Of a DNA stretch of 18,423 bases, positions 1 through 5,916 are shown one piece after another. The DNA lies in assembly GCA_964352775.1 (NCBI GenBank), contig CAYGTK010000065.1, forward strand, positions 1 to 18,423, written 5' to 3'. The translations under genes and the position numbers were made by a program. The stretch is from CAYGTK01 sp964352775 (GTDB taxonomy: Bacteria; Bacteroidota; Bacteroidia; Chitinophagales; CAIOSU01). The notes under the pieces are model-generated. The model was not told the DNA's origin. It made no database searches and was given only the letters and a program-made list of their open reading frames with translations. Within the stretch, counting starts at the first letter, position 1. The number at the start of each line of letters is the position of its first letter.

Positions 1-274
1 GCTTGTTTACATACTCATCTTTCCGCTGGCGGCCCAACTTCAAGCCTCGCTTTTTCAACTCATTTAATACAGCACGAAAGTGACTCCATTCTTCAGAAAC
101 TATTGGTGCTACTTCTTCTACCAGTTTCGTTTTATCGGGATATGTTTGAATGAGCGATATACATGTAGTGGTGGCCTTCTGCTCACAAAAAGCGTGATCG
201 GTCAATATTTCTTCCAAGCTCTTTTCGGCTAAATTCACCCAGCGCGGGTCCGTCGGTAGTTTAAGTCCTAGCAT
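1..274 (-). CDS. miaE: tRNA-(ms2io6A)-hydroxylase MiaE, N-terminal part (cut by window edge)
   Basis: MiaE is an O2-dependent non-haem diiron enzyme that hydroxylates ms2i6A at position 37 of tRNAs reading UNN codons. Ninety-one residues are visible from an ATG at 274 reading leftwards; the C-terminal half lies outside the window. The opening MLGLKLPTDPRWVN and the following EEILTDHAFCEQKA are what I recall of Bacteroidota MiaE N-termini. The expected diiron-ligand features of this ferritin-like fold are present: a Glu in CEQKA (residue 31) and an ExxH in EEWSHF (residues 61-65), followed by RGLKLGRQRKDEYVN. The start lies about 37 bases beyond the terminator of the upstream gene and just after a Bacteroidota-like promoter, so it is probably transcribed alone. 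Identification is by remembered family pattern, not by a search. Confidence 0.85.
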   Translation of the reverse strand, partial: MLGLKLPTDPRWVNLAEKSLEEILTDHAFCEQKATTTCISLIQTYPDKTKLVEEVAPIVSEEWSHFRAVLNELKKRGLKLGRQRKDEYVNK

Positions 275-278
275 GTGG

Positions 279-310
279 TAAAGATAAGCGATCGGGCAGG
301 GTAGGGGCAA
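279..310 (-). promoter_or_regulatory. Putative promoter of miaE
   Basis: Read on the minus strand, TTG (310-308) is followed after 21 bases by TATCTTTA (286-279), a 7/8 match to the Bacteroidota -7 motif TAnnTTTG. The ATG follows only four bases later, so the transcript would be nearly leaderless. This is motif matching by eye. Confidence 0.4.
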
Positions 311-311
311 T

Positions 312-341
312 AAAAAAGCCCACTTGCTAGCAAGTGGGCTT
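312..341 (-). terminator. Rho-independent terminator of the Lys/Cys-rich protein gene
   Basis: Positions 316-341 form a perfect palindrome (arms AGCCCACTTG, loop CTAG). On the minus strand it runs straight into a stretch of Ts (317 to 312). It begins about 22 bases after the stop codon of the gene at 364-741 and separates it from miaE. The U-tract lies only on the minus-strand side, which sets the direction. Confidence 0.85.
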
Positions 342-363
342 CATAAATATTGTATTAGCGCAG

Positions 364-741
364 TTAATCTTTCTTAGCAGAAGCGCAGCATTCTTTTTCG
401 CAGCCTGGCTTACAAGCTTTAGCATTTTCAGCAGCAGCTTTTGATGCGCAACATGGTTTTCCTGCTTTAGCAGCAGAACATCCTGCTTTGCCTTTAGCGG
501 TAGCTTTACTTTTCTTGTTTTTTTTCTTCTTTCCCTTTCCGTCATCGCCATCAACAGCCTTGGCTGCAGGTAACTCGCTAGTGTAGTAATTAGCATCAGC
601 GGTAGCATCTGGAAGTGTAGGGTAACCTTTAAATAGTTCTGTTCTTAGCGAAGCTTCATAAGGGTAAGTTACCGCAGATTGTGCATTTGAAAATAGCGTG
701 CACAAGCAGCAAATGGCTGCAATTGAAAGTAGTTGTTTCAT
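364..741 (-). CDS. Small exported Lys-rich, Cys-rich protein of unknown function
   Basis: This 125-residue protein is not one I recognise as a named family. It starts with a signal peptide (MKQLLSIAAICCLCTLFSNA, cleavage probably near residues 20-23). A short ordinary stretch (24-65) leads into a Lys-rich segment (about 69-86). The C-terminal tail holds seven cysteines at residues 88, 97, 98, 110, 114, 118 and 119, in patterns such as KPCCAS, CKPGC and ECCAS, separated by Ala and Lys. I chose the ATG at 741 over an in-frame ATG at 795 because only the shorter form begins directly with a signal peptide. The Cys tail could bind metal or form disulfides outside the cytoplasm; that is inference. 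The gene is divergent from the permease at 894 and ends at a strong terminator, so it is probably monocistronic. A near-match -7 box (TATACTTG on the minus strand, 791-784) lies 42 bases upstream. Confidence 0.7.
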   Translation of the reverse strand: MKQLLSIAAICCLCTLFSNAQSAVTYPYEASLRTELFKGYPTLPDATADANYYTSELPAAKAVDGDDGKGKKKKNKKSKATAKGKAGCSAAKAGKPCCASKAAAENAKACKPGCEKECCASAKKD

Positions 742-893
742 AAATAGTAGGTGTTTTACGCCCATTAAGATAAGCATAAGGTTCAAGTATAGCAAGATAC
801 ATTACCAACTTTTTTAAGCTAGTGACTTATCATTTGTTAGACGGACGACATACCCGAGGGAAATCGTTTCTTTGCGGCAGATATGCACAAGGG

Positions 894-1745
894 ATGAACT
901 TAGGGGTGAAATACATGTTGGTGGCTACGTTCTTTTTTGCCTTGATGAACGTATGCGTAAAGTATGTGAGCCACATACCCGCTGTGGAAATAATCCTATT
1001 TCGATCGCTCATTTCCCTCGTTATCAGTTTGGCGATGATAAAGCGAATTGGCATTTCGCCGTGGGGTAATAATAAGAAGCTTCTTTTCCTTCGGGGCTTA
1101 TTTGGTGCTACGGCACTCACTATGTATTTTCTTACGCTACAGAAGTTGCCTTTGGCTTCGGCTACTACTATTCAATACCTGTCGCCCATTTTCACGGTGA
1201 TATTCGCTGCTATTTTTTTAGGGGAGAAGATGCTGAAATTGCAATGGCTGTTCTTTGGAATGGCCTTCGCTGGAGCCGCCATTATTCGTGGATTCGATGA
1301 ACGGGTCACCACACCTTATTTCCTATTGGGGCTGGGCTCTGCCATAGCATCGGGTATTGCTTACAACTTGGTGCGCAAACTAAAAGACTCCGATCATCCA
1401 TTGGTAGTAGTGCTTTACTTTCCGCTAGTGGCTACACCTATTATGGCGGTGCTATCTTACTTTCAATGGATACAGCCTTCTGGCTACGATTGGTTAATAC
1501 TGCTCGGTGTTGGCATTTTTACGCAGATAGCACAAGTAAACATGACCAAAGCTTTACAGAGCGAACAGCTCAACCTAGTTTCAAGCCTTAAGTATTTAGG
1601 TACTATCTACGCTCTTTCATTCGGCTACTTCCTATTTGGAGAGACTTATGATATAGCTACCTTCTTAGGGATAATGCTAGTTCTGCTTGGTGTGGTATTG
1701 AATGTACTGTACAAGACCTACTACATGAAGGCCACCAAAGCCTAA
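894..1745 (+). CDS. EamA-type (DMT superfamily) permease
   Basis: This is an inner-membrane transporter or exporter of the drug/metabolite superfamily, of about 283 residues. The sequence is almost wholly hydrophobic with roughly ten predicted membrane segments, arranged as two EamA repeats. The first repeat contains the typical FRSLISLVISL, FLRGLFGATALTMYFLTLQKLPLASATTI-type region and FLGEKM; the second ends FGYFLFGETYDIATFLGIMLVLLGVVLNVLY. The FLGEK and LFGET pair in equivalent positions is the usual sign of the internal duplication. I place the start at the ATG at 894. The open frame extends back to a GTG at 822, but those 24 residues are polar and unlike the family. The substrate cannot be told; relatives export amino acids, nucleosides or metabolites. 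The next gene follows after 38 bases on the same strand and may be co-transcribed. Confidence 0.88.
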   Translation: MNLGVKYMLVATFFFALMNVCVKYVSHIPAVEIILFRSLISLVISLAMIKRIGISPWGNNKKLLFLRGLFGATALTMYFLTLQKLPLASATTIQYLSPIFTVIFAAIFLGEKMLKLQWLFFGMAFAGAAIIRGFDERVTTPYFLLGLGSAIASGIAYNLVRKLKDSDHPLVVVLYFPLVATPIMAVLSYFQWIQPSGYDWLILLGVGIFTQIAQVNMTKALQSEQLNLVSSLKYLGTIYALSFGYFLFGETYDIATFLGIMLVLLGVVLNVLYKTYYMKATKA

Positions 1746-1783
1746 GGGCTTTTCTGTATTTTTAAGAACACAAGCCAATTTTT

Positions 1784-2839
1784 ATGAAGACTAACAACAA
1801 GGTCACCGTAGTGATCATCGTAATGAATGTATTGCTAATGGGCTATCTGTTCTGGTTGTATACAGGATATGATGCTGGCGAGCAGGAAGAAGAAATAGAA
1901 GTAGTTGTAGAAGGTAACAATTATGTGAACTTCAAAACCCCGACGGAAGTACAGGCGGGCGGTGTGCAGATGATAGACTTAAAGGAAGGTTATGAGGTAT
2001 GGACTAAGCGATTTGGCAATAGCCCTATCAAAGTACTTTTGCTTCACGGAGGCCCTGCGGGGACGCATGAGTATATGGAATGCTTCGAGAGCTTTTTTCC
2101 GCAAGCTAACATTGAGTTCTATCAATATGACCAACTAGGTTCTTACTACAGCGATCAGCCTACGGATAGCAACTTGTGGACTATCGATCGTTTTGTTGAA
2201 GAAGTAGAGCAGGTACGCGTGGGTTTAGGATTGGATAAGGACAACTTCATTCTACTTGGTCAAAGTTGGGGAGGGATATTGGCTATGGAATATGCCCTGA
2301 AGTACCAGAACAATATGAAGGGACTTATCATCAGCAATATGACGGCTGATTTCCCGAAGTATGCAGCTTACAATAACAAACTACGCCAGCAACTACCACA
2401 AGCGGTGATTGATACACTCACTTACTATGAGGATAAGGGAGACTACCAGAACCAACGTTATTTAGACTTAATGTTCGATGCTTTTTACCGCAAGCATATT
2501 TGCCGATTAGAAGAATGGCCAGAACCAGTTGATCGTAGTTTTGGTCACTTCAATATGGATGTGTACACCTACATGCAAGGTCCGAGTGAATTCGTGCCAG
2601 GCGGAATATTGAAAGATTGGTCTGTTTGGGATAGATTGAAAGAACTGAGCGTGCCCACCCTAACAGTAGGCGCCAAATACGATAGCATGAACCCTGAAGA
2701 AATGGAAGAAATGAGTGAGCTTGTGCAGAATGGGGAATATCTTTACTGTGCAAATGGTAGCCACTTAGCCCAGTGGGACGATCAGGAGATATATATGAAG
2801 GGGGTTATAGATTTCATAAAAAGGACTGCTGGTAAATAG
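1784..2839 (+). CDS. Proline iminopeptidase-like alpha/beta hydrolase with N-terminal membrane anchor
   Basis: This is a serine hydrolase of the S33 proline-iminopeptidase type, which removes N-terminal proline or related residues from small peptides. It has 351 residues. A hydrophobic anchor at about 8-27 is followed by an acidic linker (GEQEEEIEVVVEG, 32-44), which suggests a membrane-tethered enzyme facing the periplasm. Family marks are the oxyanion-hole motif HGGPAG (88-93), DQLGS (116-120, usually DQxGxGxS), the nucleophile elbow GQSWGG with Ser161, GAKYDSMNP with the probable catalytic Asp300, and GSHLAQWDD with His327. The helical lid domain lies between about residues 185 and 280. 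Family members also include aminopeptidases and amide hydrolases, so the substrate is uncertain. It lies 38 bases downstream of the permease in the same direction and converges on dps. Confidence 0.85.
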   Translation: MKTNNKVTVVIIVMNVLLMGYLFWLYTGYDAGEQEEEIEVVVEGNNYVNFKTPTEVQAGGVQMIDLKEGYEVWTKRFGNSPIKVLLLHGGPAGTHEYMECFESFFPQANIEFYQYDQLGSYYSDQPTDSNLWTIDRFVEEVEQVRVGLGLDKDNFILLGQSWGGILAMEYALKYQNNMKGLIISNMTADFPKYAAYNNKLRQQLPQAVIDTLTYYEDKGDYQNQRYLDLMFDAFYRKHICRLEEWPEPVDRSFGHFNMDVYTYMQGPSEFVPGGILKDWSVWDRLKELSVPTLTVGAKYDSMNPEEMEEMSELVQNGEYLYCANGSHLAQWDDQEIYMKGVIDFIKRTAGK

Positions 2840-2854
2840 GACTGTTATTACTCC

Positions 2855-2892
2855 AAAACAAAAGAAGACCATCCCTCTCAAGATGGCCTTCT
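2855..2892 (-). terminator. Rho-independent terminator of dps
   Basis: Arms 2863-2873 and 2882-2892 form an 11-bp stem, followed on the minus strand by TTTTGTTTT (2863-2855). One position is a G-U pair in the minus-strand RNA but an A-C mismatch in the plus-strand RNA. That, with the side of the U-tract, shows it serves dps rather than the converging hydrolase. Confidence 0.75.
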
Positions 2893-2915
2893 AGGCTATT
2901 GTTAATACTTGTTTA

Positions 2916-3395
2916 CTATTGATGACGCATCCAGCTGGCAAGCATCCAACTGTCTTTTTCTACTGCTGCTATTAGCGTGCTTACCATGTCTACGGTACCT
3001 TCATCGTTGTTCTCACCAGCAAAGTCTAATATACCGCGCATGTCGTTTATCAGTTGCTTGTTACTGTTTATTATGGCCTCTACTGCTTCCTTTCCATTGC
3101 TGATATCTTTCACTACAGGCAATTTTGCGGTAGCAATGTAGTCGGCAAAAGTGTGAAGTGGGGTAGCCCCTAGTGTAGCTATGCGCTCTGCTATTTCATC
3201 AATGTTCATGGCTAGGCCATTGTATATCTCTTCGAACTTTACATGTAGTTCAAAAAAGTCGCGCCCACGTATATTCCAATGCAATCCTCGTAAGTTTTGG
3301 TAATGCACTTGATAATCAGATAAGAGCTGATTAAGCTTGTTATTCATACTATCAGCATAAGCTGTATCTATTCCTAAGATCTCTAAAGTTTTCAT
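2916..3395 (-). CDS. dps: Dps, ferritin-like DNA-protection / iron-storage protein
   Basis: Dps forms a cytoplasmic 12-subunit cage that oxidises Fe(II) with H2O2 and stores the iron, so protecting DNA in oxidative stress and stationary phase. The 159-residue length is standard. The intersubunit ferroxidase residues are intact: His39, His51, Glu55, Asp66 and Glu70. Their spacing (12, then 15, then 4 residues between His, His, Asp and Glu) matches the canonical Dps centre. The signature LHWNIRGRDFFELHVKFEE is clear at about 38-56. The N-terminal tail is short and not Lys-rich, so direct DNA binding through that tail is not obvious. The gene has its own terminator and an apparent promoter with a nearby AT-rich palindrome, which suggests its own regulation, separate from the lipoprotein gene upstream. 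Confidence 0.95.
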   Translation of the reverse strand: MKTLEILGIDTAYADSMNNKLNQLLSDYQVHYQNLRGLHWNIRGRDFFELHVKFEEIYNGLAMNIDEIAERIATLGATPLHTFADYIATAKLPVVKDISNGKEAVEAIINSNKQLINDMRGILDFAGENNDEGTVDMVSTLIAAVEKDSWMLASWMRHQ

Positions 3396-3431
3396 CTTGT
3401 TAGTTGTTTACTATGTTCAGTATTATAACCG

Positions 3432-3439
3432 CAAACATA
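3432..3439 (-). promoter_or_regulatory. Putative -7 element of the dps promoter
   Basis: The minus strand reads TATGTTTG, an exact match to TAnnTTTG, 37 bases upstream of the dps ATG. The -33 region about 20 bases further upstream is AT-rich (near 3459) without a clean TTG at ideal spacing, so a regulator may assist. Confidence 0.5.
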
Positions 3440-3455
3440 CCTCTACCGTTCAATA

Positions 3456-3473
3456 ATTAATATTGATATTAAT
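3456..3473. promoter_or_regulatory. AT-rich inverted repeat over the dps -33 region (candidate operator)
   Basis: ATTAATAT-TG-ATATTAAT is a perfect inverted repeat with 8-base arms and a 2-base centre. It sits where the -33 contact of the dps promoter would fall. It is neither followed by a U-tract nor inside a gene, so a dimeric-regulator site is a reasonable reading. The regulator is unknown, and AT-rich palindromes can arise by chance. Confidence 0.4.
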
Positions 3474-3493
3474 AATGGTAATATAGGCTAAGG

Positions 3494-4201
3494 CTATTGA
3501 GGGAGCTTGAAGTAGTAAAGTGTAGCATTCTCATCAGAAGCTACTACTAGATCTCCATTTGGTAGGAAACAAAGTCCTTCAGCATTGGTAGCTCTGATAG
3601 TATATCGGGCTACTACTTCTTTGCTATCAGGGTCAACTTTTATCACTTCGGCATTCTCATCGCTAAGTAGCCATAAGTGGTCATCGTGCCAAGTAACGCC
3701 CGACACATCGTCTAGCGACTTTATCTGAGTGGCCTCCATTTGGTCGAAGTCGGCATCGTAAACGTAGAGTACTGCTGGGTTACGCTCTTTTACTAATACA
3801 TAAACATCGCGCTCTGGGATATACACCATTCCTTCAAAACCTTCATTCTCTTCGCCTCGGGCCTTTATATCGGCTACTTCGTCAAGCTCTCCCTTTAGGG
3901 CATTGTAGATGAAAATATTACCGCTGCCCTCATCTACCATATAAAGTGTCCCATTCTTTATCGTTAATGATTCTAGGTCGTGCTTACTTTTGGCTAGTAG
4001 GGTAACGTTTTGGCCTTCAGTATCCATACTATATAACTTACCTCTATCAGTAACGGCATAAATGGTTTTACCATCAGGAGTAATACAAAGGTCAGAAGGC
4101 TCTTTAATATCAAGTTCTACTTTTTTGTAGGCCTTCAATAAAGGCTTATCGCCATTTGGAATACAAGAGCTTAGAATGATAAGAAGGGCTACCCATCTCA
4201 T
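3494..4201 (-). CDS. Beta-propeller lipoprotein, SdiA-regulated / NHL-like family
   Basis: This 235-residue protein is probably a lipid-anchored beta-propeller. Its sequence has repeated blade-like strands (SDLCITPDGKTIYAVTDRGK, LESLTIKNGTLYMVDEGSGN, VSGVTWHDDHLWLLSDENAE, AEGLCFLPNGDLVVASDENA). They resemble the SdiA-regulated or phytase-esterase-like propeller families, whose biochemical role is generally unknown. The N-terminus is a very short lipoprotein signal, MRWVALLIILSSC, with the lipid-bearing Cys at residue 13. The start is fixed: the codon just before this ATG is an in-frame TAA, so no upstream start exists. The ATG overlaps the udk stop in the arrangement ATGA, implying translational coupling to udk. 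The 12-residue signal is short for a lipoprotein. Confidence 0.75.
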   Translation of the reverse strand: MRWVALLIILSSCIPNGDKPLLKAYKKVELDIKEPSDLCITPDGKTIYAVTDRGKLYSMDTEGQNVTLLAKSKHDLESLTIKNGTLYMVDEGSGNIFIYNALKGELDEVADIKARGEENEGFEGMVYIPERDVYVLVKERNPAVLYVYDADFDQMEATQIKSLDDVSGVTWHDDHLWLLSDENAEVIKVDPDSKEVVARYTIRATNAEGLCFLPNGDLVVASDENATLYYFKLPQ

Positions 4202-4836
4202 TTACCGTTGTTTATCAGTCGATCGCGTATATCACTCACTACCATATTTATAGCCACTTTATTCTGTCCGCCTTTCGGGATAATAACATCGGCATAGCGC
4301 ATGCTAGGTTCCACAAAGGCTAGGTACATTGGCTTTACCGTATTAAGGTATTGATTTTTTATGTTTTCAAAATCACGGCCTCGTTCGGTGATATCACGTT
4401 CTATTCGACGGAGCAATCGTTCATCGCTATCTGTACTCACAAATATCTTTACATCAAAAAGCTCGCGCAATTTTGGAACAGCGAATATCAAAATACCTTC
4501 TACCACGATTATATGCTTCGCCTCAATGGTTTCCGTTTCTTCGGCACGGCTGTGCTTGGTGAAATCGTAAAGTGGTTTTTCTATTGACCCACCATCTGCC
4601 AGTTGTTTTAGGTGATGGATGAGTAGTTCAAAGTCTAGCGCATCGGGATGGTCAAAGTTCATTTTCATCCGCTCTTCTAGCGTTAGATGAGAAAGATCTT
4701 TGTAGTAAGAGTCTTGATCGAGCAGACTTACTTCTCGGCTTGTGAATCCAGCGCATATTTTTTTAGCTACTGTAGTTTTACCTGACCCAGTTCCTCCAGC
4801 TATACCTACTAGAATGGTTTTTTTTCCTTCGCTCAT
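4198..4836 (-). CDS. udk: Uridine kinase (uridine/cytidine kinase)
   Basis: This enzyme phosphorylates uridine and cytidine to UMP and CMP with a nucleoside triphosphate, in cytoplasmic pyrimidine salvage. At 212 residues it is of normal length. The P-loop GGTGSGKT is at 14-21. The family's substrate region follows: LLDQDSYYKDLSHLT, then MNFDHPDALDFELL and PLYDFTKHSR. IIVVEGILIF and the lid segment RRIERDITERGRD come later, and PMYLAFVEPSMRYADVIIPKGG marks the C-terminus. All are classic Udk features. It overlaps the propeller lipoprotein gene downstream by four bases. The 162 bases upstream contain two imperfect hairpins. Confidence 0.95.
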   Translation of the reverse strand: MSEGKKTILVGIAGGTGSGKTTVAKKICAGFTSREVSLLDQDSYYKDLSHLTLEERMKMNFDHPDALDFELLIHHLKQLADGGSIEKPLYDFTKHSRAEETETIEAKHIIVVEGILIFAVPKLRELFDVKIFVSTDSDERLLRRIERDITERGRDFENIKNQYLNTVKPMYLAFVEPSMRYADVIIPKGGQNKVAINMVVSDIRDRLINNGK

Positions 4837-4887
4837 AGGCTTGCAATAATACGAAATAGGCGGCAGATAGCGTTCTACAAAATGCGA

Positions 4888-4980
4888 AGCAGCTTACTAG
4901 GCATAGTAGTGCCAGGTAAGCCGCTAAGTTTCGCTCAAAACATGCATACAAACAAGTAAAAGGGATTTGTTTTGAACGAA
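4888..4980. other. Structured intergenic segment with two imperfect hairpins
   Basis: First element: GCTTAC (4892-4897) and GGCA (4900-4903) pair with TGCC (4910-4913) and GTAAGC (4916-4921). A 2x2 internal loop separates them, and an outer AGC/GCT pair (4888-4890 and 4923-4925) lies beyond a 1x1 mismatch. Second element: TTCG and CAAAACA (4930-4942) pair with TGTTTTG and CGAA (4968-4980) across a 2x2 internal loop. Neither is followed by a good U-tract, so they are not ordinary terminators. They lie between the unknown lipoprotein gene and udk, and could act as an untranslated-region structure for either. Confidence 0.35.
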
Positions 4981-4998
4981 CGAACCTATCGTTATTAC

Positions 4999-5556
4999 TT
5001 ATTGTAAGTTAGGGTCCCAAGTGGCCTTAGGCTGTTGGGCTGGGCGTTCGCTGATGGTCGCCTTCTGCATGGTTATGCGGAAGCGATTCATCTCATCGTG
5101 ACTTTCTACCACTAGTGGTTGGGTAGTACCGTCGCCACCTGATGTTTTATAGTTACCACGTATTTCATAGTATCCCATTGGGTCGCATACTAGCATTAGG
5201 TAAGTATCGGGACCATCAGGTCCTGGTCGTCCGTAGCTTCCGCCTCGGCCACCAAGGTTGATGAACGTTTCGTATGTTCCATACCAGTATTCCGTGGGAT
5301 TTATGAAGTATTCAAAGTCGTACAAACCTGGTGCGGTCGGGAAATAGAAACCTATCTCGGGATCGATCGGAATAGCTGGGTTGTTATCCCAGTAGCTATA
5401 AGGGTGCTGCACTTCGTAGGTGATACCATAAAAGGCATTTCCCGGTCTTCCGTTCGGCCCAGGTACGTTGGGGCTTGTTGTCTCAATTAAACAGCTCTGG
5501 AGGCCTAGGGCCATTAATATAGCTGTAACTAATAGTAGTGTAGATGTTCGTTTCAT
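4999..5556 (-). CDS. Uncharacterised lipoprotein
   Basis: This 185-residue protein belongs to no family I recognise. It has a clear lipoprotein signal peptide (MKRTSTLLLVTAILMALGLQ followed by SC), with lipidation expected at Cys22. The mature part opens with a Pro/Gly-rich stretch (SPNVPGPNGRPG). A body rich in Tyr, Trp and Phe follows (ITYEVQHPYSYWDNNP, YFINPTEYWYGTYETF), and then a second Gly/Pro stretch (GGRGGSYGRPGPDGPD) near residues 102-117. The end is strand-like (YYEIRGNY, RFRITMQKATISER). The pattern suggests a small beta-rich periplasmic or outer-membrane-attached domain; that is inference. The two Gly/Pro stretches are too short to be collagen-like domains. Its neighbours, tRNA-Leu and udk, give no functional hint. 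Confidence 0.7.
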   Translation of the reverse strand: MKRTSTLLLVTAILMALGLQSCLIETTSPNVPGPNGRPGNAFYGITYEVQHPYSYWDNNPAIPIDPEIGFYFPTAPGLYDFEYFINPTEYWYGTYETFINLGGRGGSYGRPGPDGPDTYLMLVCDPMGYYEIRGNYKTSGGDGTTQPLVVESHDEMNRFRITMQKATISERPAQQPKATWDPNLQ

Positions 5557-5648
5557 AATGCACTTTTTGATTCATGCTTATCATAAAACAAGTAGCGTGC
5601 CAAAAATGAAAAAGACCATATTTTAATGGGCTGTAGAGCAAGGTTTAT

Positions 5649-5656
5649 TATATTTG
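5649..5656 (+). promoter_or_regulatory. Putative -7 element of the tRNA-Leu promoter
   Basis: TATATTTG is an exact TAnnTTTG match followed by CCGCC, 68 bases before the mature tRNA. The -33 region has no TTG at ideal spacing; the nearest candidate is AATGGG at 5625-5630. Nothing else on the plus strand here needs a promoter. Confidence 0.5.
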
Positions 5657-5724
5657 CCGCCACCTCCTAATGATGGCAATTGCAGTAATAACAAGTTATT
5701 GGCCATTATAGAAAGACATCCCTA

Positions 5725-5808
5725 GCCCGGGTGGTGGAATTGGTAGACATGCCAGCTTGAGGGGCTGGTGCTCGCAAGGGCGTGCAGGTTCGACTCCTGT
5801 CCCGGGCA
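5725..5808 (+). tRNA. tRNA-Leu, anticodon GAG
   Basis: The acceptor stem GCCCGGG (5725-5731) pairs perfectly with CCCGGGC (5801-5807), and the discriminator is A5808. The anticodon stem CCAGC (5752-5756) pairs with GCTGG (5764-5768) around the loop TTGAGGG, giving anticodon GAG (5759-5761), which reads CUC and CUU. The long variable arm (about 5769-5783) is expected of leucine tRNA. The T arm is GCAGG-TTCGACT-CCTGT with one terminal G-U pair. CCA is not encoded (CTT follows), so it must be added by nucleotidyltransferase. Confidence 0.96.
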
Positions 5809-5916
5809 CTTTTCATTTGCTTATAGTTAGTTTTTTCGAAGCTTATCTTCCTTCTTTAGTGAAACGAAGGGCATTTGGAAGAATGAATGCTTGATAGCTA
5901 TGATCTAATGAAGCTA

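Noticed and set aside
327..608. Reverse-strand open frame of 93 codons
   Set aside because: It overlaps the Lys/Cys-rich gene in another frame, starts inside that gene, runs through the terminator-side sequence and has no family features.
742..795. N-terminal extension of the Lys/Cys-rich protein from the ATG at 795
   Set aside because: It would place 18 mainly hydrophobic residues before an otherwise complete signal peptide; the ATG at 741 is cleaner.
822..893. Upstream GTG extension of the EamA permease
   Set aside because: The 24 added residues are polar and lack family resemblance; the ATG at 894 leads directly into the first membrane segment.
1737..1752. Small hairpin AAAGCC-TAAG-GGCTTT at the end of the permease gene
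   Set aside because: The stem is only 6 bp, overlaps the stop codon and is followed by a broken T stretch. It is too weak to call a terminator.
4971..4984. Short GAAC tandem repeat (GAACGAACGAAC)
   Set aside because: Three copies of a 4-base unit are within chance and have no supporting context beyond one hairpin arm.
5849..5886. Repeated CTTCC/GGAAG and CCTTC/GAAGG pairings after tRNA-Leu
   Set aside because: The pairings compete and no U-tract follows on either strand, so there is no support for a terminator or functional element.
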